A stretch of DNA of 64,000 nucleotides. It comes from Streptomyces sp. NBC_00663. GTDB lineage: Bacteria; Actinomycetota; Actinomycetes; Streptomycetales; Streptomycetaceae. The position numbers and the translations under genes were made by a program. Positions 57,984 to 64,000 of this stretch are shown here, piece by piece. The DNA is taken from assembly GCF_036226885.1 (NCBI RefSeq), contig NZ_CP109028.1, positions 1-64,000 of the forward strand. The letters run 5' to 3'. How positions within the stretch are numbered: the stretch's first letter is position 1; every line of letters starts with the position of its first letter. Under the pieces are notes generated by a model. That model saw only the letters and a list, made by a program, of their open reading frames with translations, did no database searches and had not been told where the DNA came from.

Positions 57984-59693
57984 TCAGTGGACCTGTTGGT
58001 TCTGGTGCCGGTCCTGGTCGCGCTCTTCCAGGGCGGCGTGACCGTTGGGTGAGGGGGCGTGGTCGGGGTCGAGGTGTTCCAGGGCGTGCCGCATCTCCTC
58101 GCGGGTCGGCTTGGCGATCTGGCCGCCGAACAGCCAGCGGCTGAGCAGATGGCGCCGCTTCTCCTCGCGGACGTTGGGGTTGGGCACGCCGTCGGCGTCG
58201 GTGGCCTCGGGAGCCGGCAGGATCTCGGGCATCTCCCGGGACAGCAGGGTGTACTCGGTCTCGCGGTCGAGCCGCTCGTGGACCTCGACGAACTCGCCGT
58301 GCGGCAGCCGCTTGATGCGCCCGGTCTCACGGCCGTGGAGCAGCTTGTCGCGGTCGCGGCGCTGGAGGCCGAGGCAGATCCGCCTGGTGATGATGTACGT
58401 CAGTGCCGGGACGGCGAAGAGGCCGATCCGTACCGCCCAGGTGATCTGGTTCAGGGACAGATGGAAGTGCTCGGCCAGGACGTCGTTGGCGCCGCCGAAG
58501 AACAGCACCAGGTAGAAGCTGACGAAGGCGAGGCCGAACGCGGTGCGGGTGGGCTGTTCGCGGGGCCGGTCCAGCAGGTGGTGTTCCCGTTTGTCGCCGG
58601 TGATCCAGGCTTCCAGGAACGGCCACGCGGCGAAGACCTTGATCATGACGGTGGGCAGGATGACCGCCGGCAGCAGGACGCCCATGTTGACGGTGTAGCC
58701 GCCGGGCAGCACGAACTCCCAGGCGGGCATGGCACGTAGGGCGCCTTCGAGGAAGCCCATGTACCAGTCGGGCTGGGAGCCCTGGGAGATCTGGTCGGCG
58801 CGGTAGGGGCCGTAGGTCCAGATCGGGTTGATCTGGGCGATGCCCGCCAGCAGCGCGAGCACACCGGAGACGAGGAAGAAGAACCCGCCCGCCTTGGCCG
58901 TGTAGTGCGGCATCAGGGGCTGGCCGACGACGTTGTTCTCGGTGCGGCCGGGGCCTCGGAACTGGGTGTGCTTGTGGTAGAAGACCAGGATCAGGTGGGC
59001 CGCGGTGAGCGCCAGCACGATGCCCGGGATCAGCAGGATGTGGATGCTGTAGAACCGCGGGATGATGTCGGTTCCCGGGTATTCGCCGCCGAACAGGAAC
59101 AGCGTCAGATAGGTGCCGACCACCGGGATGGCGAGCGTGACGCCTTCGGCGATGCGCAGGCCGGTGCCGGAGAGCAGGTCGTCGGGGAGTGAGTAGCCGA
59201 CGAAGCCTTCCAGGGTGACCAGGACCAGGATGATGAAGCCGATCAGCCAGTTCAGCTCGCGGGGCTTGCGGAACGAGCCGGTCAGGAAGTGCCGCAGTGT
59301 GTGTGCGCACAGCGCGGCGATCATGATCAGGGCCGACCAGTGGTGCAGCTGCCGGATGAACAGGCCGCCGCGGATCTCGTAGCTGATGTCGAGGGTGGAG
59401 GCGTACGCCTGGGACATCGGGATGCCCTGGAGCGGGACGTACGACCCGTGGTAGACGGTCTCGCTCATGCTCGGGTCGAAGAACATGGTGAGCCAGGCGC
59501 CGGTGAGGATCAGCACGATGAAGCTGTAGAGCGCGATCTCACCGAACATGAACGACCAGTGGTCGGGAAACACCTTGCGGAGCAGGAACCGGAGGCTGTA
59601 GATCCCGAGCCGCCCGTCTGCCCAGTCGGCTATCCGTTCGCCCTTGGCTGGTGTGGTGCGCACACTGTGTGGCGCCCTCTCGGTCGTGCTCAT
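57984..59693 (-). CDS. qcrB: Cytochrome b subunit of bc1 complex, extra copy
   Basis: 569 residues. Haem ligands lie in RQLHHWSALIMIAALCAHTLRHFL and SIHILLIPGIVLALTAAHLILVFYHKH, the quinol-site motif PDWY in QGSQPDWYMGF, and the actinobacterial C-terminal extension is present. The housekeeping qcrB follows qcrC and qcrA, but neither is here, so this is a stand-alone paralogue. It lies downstream of SARP-like repeats (59849-59889). I infer a resistant or substitute quinol-oxidising subunit that protects respiration from the quinones and phenazines made here. Confidence 0.9.
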   Translation of the reverse strand: MSTTERAPHSVRTTPAKGERIADWADGRLGIYSLRFLLRKVFPDHWSFMFGEIALYSFIVLILTGAWLTMFFDPSMSETVYHGSYVPLQGIPMSQAYASTLDISYEIRGGLFIRQLHHWSALIMIAALCAHTLRHFLTGSFRKPRELNWLIGFIILVLVTLEGFVGYSLPDDLLSGTGLRIAEGVTLAIPVVGTYLTLFLFGGEYPGTDIIPRFYSIHILLIPGIVLALTAAHLILVFYHKHTQFRGPGRTENNVVGQPLMPHYTAKAGGFFFLVSGVLALLAGIAQINPIWTYGPYRADQISQGSQPDWYMGFLEGALRAMPAWEFVLPGGYTVNMGVLLPAVILPTVMIKVFAAWPFLEAWITGDKREHHLLDRPREQPTRTAFGLAFVSFYLVLFFGGANDVLAEHFHLSLNQITWAVRIGLFAVPALTYIITRRICLGLQRRDRDKLLHGRETGRIKRLPHGEFVEVHERLDRETEYTLLSREMPEILPAPEATDADGVPNPNVREEKRRHLLSRWLFGGQIAKPTREEMRHALEHLDPDHAPSPNGHAALEERDQDRHQNQQVH

Positions 59694-60038
59694 ACCCGCG
59701 CGCCCTCCCGTCGCCGCTCGGCCGTCACAGGCACACCCGGTACGGCCGGCGACCGGCCGTTCATGGAGGTGGCCTGCCGCGGCGCAAGCGGGCCCGTGCC
59801 CTGGAGCTGGTGAAACGCTATCGACGCGCGGCAAGGGCGAACAACCGCGCTCAAGTGATACTCAAGTGGCAACTCAAGGGATCCTTGAGAGAGTTGACGG
59901 ATCTGTGGCCGCAAGTGCTCTGCGTGGTCGGCTGGTTGCTCCGCCTCAGTCACCTCAGTCATGAGGCCGAGCGTATGAGTGCGCGATGTCGTCCGCGACG
60001 GCATTGAACGCGCCAAGTGGCTTGAATCCAGGCCCAGT
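59694..60038. other. Leader of the qcrB paralogue
   Basis: No gene is seen. It contains the SARP-like repeat cluster and a related GCGCCAAGTGGCTTGAATCC near 60011-60030. Confidence 0.5.
59849..59889. promoter_or_regulatory. SARP-like heptamer repeats
   Basis: GCTCAAG (59849), ACTCAAG (59860) and ACTCAAG (59872) follow at 11- and 12-base spacing, then inverted CTTGAG (59884-59889). Direct heptamers one turn apart are the SARP binding pattern. It is about 160 bases before qcrB. Confidence 0.55.
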
Positions 60039-61586
60039 TCACGGTCGCCGCCGCTCTCCCGCCGGGGCCACGGCGGGCCAGTGGGCGGAGGAGCCGGTGG
60101 GCCGGGGCCGTACGGAGCCGGTGGCGACGCCGATGACGGGTGCCGTCGGGGCGGCGGGGCGGCGTCGGCGGGCGTCGGGGCCGTGGGTGGCGGTGGGCGG
60201 CGGCGGTGCGGCGGTCTCGCTCCGGGGGCGCAGTGTGGCCCACAGGGCGCGGGCGGCGGGTGGGGCGAGGGTCTCGTGCGCGGTGAGCAGTTCGGTCGCG
60301 GCCTGCCGGTCGGTGGTCGCGGCGACGGCGAGCCGGGAGCCGTACCGGCTGCCGAGCCGGGCGCGCGGGCCGTCCGGCGGATCGAGCGGGCCGGTGGCCG
60401 GCCGCCAGGCGGGGGCGAGGCGGTGGGCCAGCGCGCGGCGCAGCCGGCGGCTGATCCCGACGGCGGTGCCGTGTGCGGTGAGCACCTGCTCCAGGACGAG
60501 GGCGCACTCCACGGCGAGGGTCATGCCCTGGCCGTGGGCCGGGTCGAGGGTGGCGAGGGCGTCACCGACGACGAGTAACTGGTCGGGGAACCGGCGCAGT
60601 TGCTCGTAGTGCCGTCGGCTGCTGCGGGTGCGGCAGGTGTAGACGGGGCCGAGCGGGGTGGCGTTGGCGATGAGGTCGCGCAGCAGCGGGTCGCGCAGCG
60701 AACCGGCAGCGTCGAGGAGTTCGGCGTGGTCGGTGGGCGGGGCGCTGCTGTCGCCGGTGCTGATCGTGACCGACCAGCGGCCGCCCTCGACGGGGCTGAG
60801 CACGGCCCGGCGGGGGTCGCCGGGTGCGGGCATGAGCAGCACGCCCTCGAAGTCGGCGACATGGCCGACGGGTGGGGCGTAGAGGGTGGTGGCGTGGGTC
60901 GTCGCGGCGGCCGACACGGTCTCGCGCGGTGGTTCGTAGCCGAGTTCGGTGAGCCACTCGGGGACGCGGGAGCCGCGGCCGGAGGCGTCCACCACGAACT
61001 CGGCGGACAGCAGCCGCCGGGGTGCGAAGCCGTCCGGTGAGCGCCGGTCCCGGGCGCGGACCCACACGCCGGCGACGGTGTCCTGGGGGCCGGCCTCAAG
61101 GGCGACGGCCTCCTGGTCGGGCAGGAAGGTCACCTTGGGGTCGGCGCGCACCCGGTCCCGTACCACCGCGTCGATCAGGTCGCGGCCAGCGCTGAGCCGG
61201 GACAGGCCCGTGTCGAAGCGGGGCAGCCAGCCGGCCGGGCCGAGTGTCAGCAGGTCGGCGGGGACGCGGACACGGACCGCGCCGGCCCGCACGAGCTCGT
61301 GGCGGACACCGGGGAACAGCCGCTCCAGGCCTTCGTGGGCGGTGGTGGTCAGGGTGTGGGTGTGGCGTGCCTGGGGCACACCCCGGCGGCGGCCGGGGCC
61401 GCGGGGCAGCCAGTCGCGTTCGATGAGGGTGACCCGGTCCATGAGGTTCGCCAGTGCCCGCGCCGCGGTGAGCCCGGCGAGGCCGGAGCCGATCACCACG
61501 GCGTGGCCGTGGCCGCCGCCCCTGTCGACAACACGCGCGTCCAGACTCAACTCGGCCGCCTCCCCTGTGCGTTGTGTTTGCATCAT
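60039..61586 (-). CDS. FAD-dependent oxidoreductase/monooxygenase
   Basis: About 515 residues. The FAD dinucleotide loop is AVVIGSGLAGLTAARAL, a second motif is LLVVGDALATLDPAHGQGMTLAVECA, and the substrate half has FVVDASGRGSRVPEWL. It resembles the FAD_binding_3/halogenase-like group acting on aromatic products. The last 70 residues are Pro/Arg-rich low complexity. The start is one of two adjacent ATGs (61586 or 61583) with no good RBS. SARP-like repeats lie 40-70 bases upstream, so it is probably a cluster tailoring enzyme, perhaps hydroxylating the phenazine or naphthoquinone. Confidence 0.8.
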   Translation of the reverse strand: MMQTQRTGEAAELSLDARVVDRGGGHGHAVVIGSGLAGLTAARALANLMDRVTLIERDWLPRGPGRRRGVPQARHTHTLTTTAHEGLERLFPGVRHELVRAGAVRVRVPADLLTLGPAGWLPRFDTGLSRLSAGRDLIDAVVRDRVRADPKVTFLPDQEAVALEAGPQDTVAGVWVRARDRRSPDGFAPRRLLSAEFVVDASGRGSRVPEWLTELGYEPPRETVSAAATTHATTLYAPPVGHVADFEGVLLMPAPGDPRRAVLSPVEGGRWSVTISTGDSSAPPTDHAELLDAAGSLRDPLLRDLIANATPLGPVYTCRTRSSRRHYEQLRRFPDQLLVVGDALATLDPAHGQGMTLAVECALVLEQVLTAHGTAVGISRRLRRALAHRLAPAWRPATGPLDPPDGPRARLGSRYGSRLAVAATTDRQAATELLTAHETLAPPAARALWATLRPRSETAAPPPPTATHGPDARRRRPAAPTAPVIGVATGSVRPRPTGSSAHWPAVAPAGERRRP

Positions 61587-61624
61587 GCGCCGCGCGGGAG
61601 CCGACGCGACCAGGTTCGACGGCG

Positions 61625-61653
61625 GCTCAAGTCGCATTCAAGGGGGGCTTGAG
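61625..61653. promoter_or_regulatory. SARP-like heptamers at exact 11-bp spacing
   Basis: GCTCAAG (61625), ATTCAAG (61636) and GCTTGAG (61647) start exactly 11 bases apart, with four-base spacers. They lie just upstream of the FAD oxidoreductase gene and match the site before qcrB. Confidence 0.6.
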
Positions 61654-61679
61654 GCGGGACGCTGATATCGCGGTGCACC

Positions 61680-61718
61680 GATGGTGCGTACGGCGTCGCC
61701 CGCGCCGTACGCACCATC
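61680..61718. terminator. Terminator after the lyase gene
   Basis: Perfect 16-bp arms (61680-61695/61703-61718) with loop TCGCCCG lie 13 bases beyond the lyase stop on the minus strand. It separates the nitrite-type genes from the FAD oxidoreductase. Confidence 0.8.
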
Positions 61719-61730
61719 TCGTTCCCGCCG

Positions 61731-63161
61731 TCAGGGCGACGGGGTCGGGGCGTGGGCCGGGGTCGTCAGGGCCCGGTCCACGAGGGGGCCGGCGAGGCCG
61801 GTGTAGCCGGCCGGGTCGAGGAGGGCGGTCGCCTCCTCCCGGGTGAGGAGGCCGGCGAGCTGGGGCAGGTCGGCCAGGACATCGGCCAGGGGAAGGCCGG
61901 TGCGGGAGGCCAGCATCGAGGCCTGGGTGAGCAGTTCCTTCGCCGCCGTCTTGCCCAGGCGCGGCGCGAGGACGGCCGAGACGCGTTCGGAGACGAGCTG
62001 TCCGCCGGTCGCAGCGAGGTTGGCCCGCATCCGCTCCGGGCGCACCATGAGCCCGCGGGCGAGTTCGACGGCCGTGTGCGCGGCGCCTCCGGTCAACCGC
62101 AGGGCCTCGCGCAGGGGCTGCCATTCCGCGTGCCACATCCCGGCCGACCGTTCGTCCTCGGTGGGCAGGGCCTGGAGCAATACGGTGGCCAGCGCGGGGA
62201 CTTGGAGCGCGGCCGAGCGGATCAGGGTGGCGAGCACGGGGTTGCGTTTGTGCGGCATCGCCGAGGAGACGCCGCGTCCGGTGACCGCGGGTTCGGCGAC
62301 CTCGCCGACCTCGGTGCGGGTCAGGATCAGCACATCGGCGGCGATCTTGCCGAGGGCGCCAGTGGTGTGGGCGAGCGCCGCGCCGAGGTCGGCGACCGGG
62401 GTGCGCAGGGCGTGCCAGGGCAGGGCGGGTACGGCCAGACCGGTCTCGTCGGCGAAGGCGGCGCCGAGTTCGTCGAGCAGCGTCGCGGGGTCGGCGCCCT
62501 CACCGGCGTACTGGAGGTAGCCGGCGAGGGTGCCGGCCGCGCCACCCAGCGCGACCGGCAGCTCGATCCGTTCCAGGCGCTCGACGGAGTCGAGGACCAG
62601 TTGCCGCCAGCCGGCCGCCTTGAGCCCGAAGGTGGTGGGTACGGCGTGCAGGGCCAGGGTGCGGCCCGCGGTCACCGTGTCCCGGTGGGCGGCGGCGAGG
62701 CGGCCCAGGGCGTCGGCGACCGACCGCAGATCGCGGACGATCAGCCGCAGTGCCCGTTGGGCCACCAGCATCGCGCCGGTGTCGAAGACGTCCTGGCTGG
62801 TGGAGCCGCGGTGCACGTACTCCGCGGCCTGCGGGGAGTGTTCGGCGACGACCGCGGTGAGCGCCTTGACCAGGCCCACGACCGGGTTCGCGGTCTCCCG
62901 CGCGGCCAGGGCGAGTTCGCGTACGTCGAGCAGGTCGGCGCGGGCCGCGGCGGTGATGGCCGCGGCGGCCTGGGCGGGGACGGTGCCGCAGCGGGCCTGG
63001 GCGCGGGCCAGGCCCGCCTCCGCGTCGAGCATCGCCTGTAGCCAGGCGCCGTCCCCGACGGCCGCCTCGGCCTCGGTGCCCGCCCGGACCGGGGAGAGGA
63101 GCCCCGCGTCCAGGTGGGCGGAGAGGGTGTGCGCGCGTGAGGTCTCATAGGGGGGCGTCAT
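61731..63161 (-). CDS. Fumarase/aspartase-superfamily lyase, CreD/FzmL-like candidate
   Basis: 476 residues. The superfamily signature GVSSAMPHKRNPV carries the catalytic loop. GSTSQDVFDTGAM and ALHAVPTTFGLKAAGW are conserved blocks of the 3-carboxymuconate-cycloisomerase (PcaB)-like branch. Alone it could be PcaB, but no protocatechuate genes surround it. It overlaps by four bases an FAD/NAD(P)-binding protein gene. That pairing is characteristic of nitrosuccinate lyase (CreD, FzmL) with its partner in nitrous-acid formation from aspartate. I favour that role. Confidence 0.8.
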   Translation of the reverse strand: MTPPYETSRAHTLSAHLDAGLLSPVRAGTEAEAAVGDGAWLQAMLDAEAGLARAQARCGTVPAQAAAAITAAARADLLDVRELALAARETANPVVGLVKALTAVVAEHSPQAAEYVHRGSTSQDVFDTGAMLVAQRALRLIVRDLRSVADALGRLAAAHRDTVTAGRTLALHAVPTTFGLKAAGWRQLVLDSVERLERIELPVALGGAAGTLAGYLQYAGEGADPATLLDELGAAFADETGLAVPALPWHALRTPVADLGAALAHTTGALGKIAADVLILTRTEVGEVAEPAVTGRGVSSAMPHKRNPVLATLIRSAALQVPALATVLLQALPTEDERSAGMWHAEWQPLREALRLTGGAAHTAVELARGLMVRPERMRANLAATGGQLVSERVSAVLAPRLGKTAAKELLTQASMLASRTGLPLADVLADLPQLAGLLTREEATALLDPAGYTGLAGPLVDRALTTPAHAPTPSP

Positions 63162-64000
63162 GCGATCGCCTTTGTGTGAGGTGCGGAGGCCAGGGTCACC
63201 GTGGCTGACTCCCCTGTGTGCGCGGGCAGTTCGGGCTGGGCCAGGACGGCTGCCGCGATGGCGTCCGAGTCCTCCAGGGTGACCGAGCCGACGCCCGGCC
63301 GGATGCCCGCGGCGGTCACCCAGTGCACCGACTCGGTGGGCACGCCGTAGGCGAACCGCCGTGGGTGCGGGGTGCCTTGGGCGTCGAGGAGGTGGTAGGG
63401 CCGCTCGGACACCGCCAGGCCGCCGGTCTCATAGGCTCCACCGGGGCCGGGGACACGGAACGACTGACACTGGCCGGTGTCCAGCAGCCGGCTCATCAGC
63501 GGGTCCGCGGTGCGCCGCAGGTCGATCTCGGGCAGCCGTGCCTCGATGAGGACGGTGGCCCGGATCGACACGTCCGGTATCGCGGTCGACGTGGCGGTGA
63601 AGCAGGGGCCCAGCGGGTCGTCCGCGTCGGCGGTGACACGCAGGCCGGGGCCGGTCACGTCGAGGATGCCGGCGTCCATGAGCGCGGCCATCTCCTCGAT
63701 GCGGGAGGCGGGCGGGCCGATGGAGAGATAGGCGTTGAGTGGGGTGTACCAGCCGTCGAGGTGGTCCCGGTGGGACTCGGCGGTCAGGCCCGCGTGGTCG
63801 ACGGCGAGCCGCAGTTCATTGCGCAAGTCCCGCAGGACGTCGAGGGCGGCCTTGACGGGTCCGCTGACGTTGCCCTGGCGGGCCAGGCGCACATCGTCGT
63901 CGAGGTGCCCGCGCAGCCAGGCCCGGAAGGCGGACCGGTCGGTGAAGACACGGTCGCCGTAGGGGCGGGCGACGCGCTCCCAGTCCCAGCGTTCGGCGGC
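63158..64000 (-). CDS. FAD/NAD(P)-binding oxidase, CreE/FzmM-like candidate (partial)
   Basis: The gene runs off the window edge. The visible C-terminal 281 residues include HRDHLDGWYTPLNAYLSIGPP, a stretch common in the large FAD/NAD(P)-binding proteins of Streptomyces, and end PHTKAIA. Its stop overlaps the lyase start (ATGA). In the aspartate-nitrosuccinate pathway the partner flavoprotein oxidises aspartate to nitrosuccinate, which the lyase splits into fumarate and nitrite. The FAD motif at the N-terminus lies outside the window, so the assignment rests on the visible half and the pairing. Confidence 0.7.
   Translation of the reverse strand, partial: AAERWDWERVARPYGDRVFTDRSAFRAWLRGHLDDDVRLARQGNVSGPVKAALDVLRDLRNELRLAVDHAGLTAESHRDHLDGWYTPLNAYLSIGPPASRIEEMAALMDAGILDVTGPGLRVTADADDPLGPCFTATSTAIPDVSIRATVLIEARLPEIDLRRTADPLMSRLLDTGQCQSFRVPGPGGAYETGGLAVSERPYHLLDAQGTPHPRRFAYGVPTESVHWVTAAGIRPGVGSVTLEDSDAIAAAVLAQPELPAHTGESATVTLASAPHTKAIA

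Noticed and set aside
61731..63161. pcaB of the protocatechuate pathway
   Set aside because: The fold signature allows it, but no pca genes are adjacent and the coupled partner is an FAD/NAD(P)-binding protein, which favours nitrosuccinate lyase. Kept as the main alternative.

Overview
The window looks like Streptomyces DNA: very high G+C, a SARP regulator, ABBA aromatic prenyltransferases, a THN-forming type III polyketide synthase, SnoaL-fused ECF sigma factors and GTG/TTG starts. The gene set around 35-64 kb closely resembles the mixed prenylated-naphthoquinone and phenazine clusters described from Streptomyces cinnamonensis (furanonaphthoquinone / endophenazine). That resemblance is drawn from memory of family and layout, not from a search.

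1-1.3 kb is a non-coding, hairpin-packed end. Six contiguous stem-loops with three-base loops in the first 150 bases look like the terminal palindromes of a linear Streptomyces replicon. 1.3-10.6 kb is ordinary accessory DNA: an XRE regulator with its DUF6879 partner, a DUF6415 gene run into a broken UvrD-like helicase, a secreted lipoprotein-like protein, a hydrolase, an AhpD-like protein without its cysteines, a GtrA protein, a Fic-type toxin-antitoxin pair with a clear operator, a TetR regulator, and an ABBA prenyltransferase beside a 2Fe-2S ferredoxin. 10.8-17.8 kb holds a LysR regulator and the cydABDC set for cytochrome bd oxidase. A hemerythrin protein follows.

19.2-27.8 kb is a ScyD-like secreted protein followed by a seven-gene, end-to-end overlapping operon: inositol-phosphate-synthase family, EboC (UbiA), a TIM-barrel isomerase, EboA, EboB, EboE and EboF. 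It resembles the ebo metabolite-trafficking operon of cyanobacteria, but a myo-inositol-phosphate synthase homologue stands where EboD would be expected.

27.8-38.6 kb mixes regulators and tailoring or export genes: a pseudo-receiver response regulator coupled to a sigma fragment, a multicopper oxidase, an MFS exporter, an FAD monooxygenase, a SnoaL protein, the SARP, the NphB/Fnq26-type prenyltransferase and an ECF sigma factor with a SnoaL domain. Four genes here share one promoter architecture (TGTCACA/CGTCACA, 16 bp, TGTC) and probably form that sigma factor's regulon.

39.3-47.3 kb is the naphthoquinone operon: THN synthase, cupin oxygenase, aminotransferase, methyltransferase, WrbA-like quinone reductase, AMP-ligase-like enzyme, S-adenosylmethionine synthetase and a TetR ligand-binding domain lacking its helix-turn-helix. 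47.3-55.1 kb is the phenazine operon on the other strand (chorismate synthase, PhzB, C, D, E, F, G and a second PhzA/B), ending at a strong shared terminator. 55.3-64 kb carries a polyprenyl diphosphate synthase, another SnoaL-type sigma factor, DUF3099, an unlinked qcrB paralogue, an FAD oxidoreductase, and at the edge a lyase and FAD/NAD(P)-binding pair that resembles the nitrous-acid (aspartate-nitrosuccinate) pathway.

The most interesting inference combines distant parts. The aminotransferase would put an amine on flaviolin, the edge pair would make nitrite, and the AMP-ligase-like enzyme could use it to diazotise the amine. This would be a cryptic amination/diazotisation step in meroterpenoid biosynthesis.
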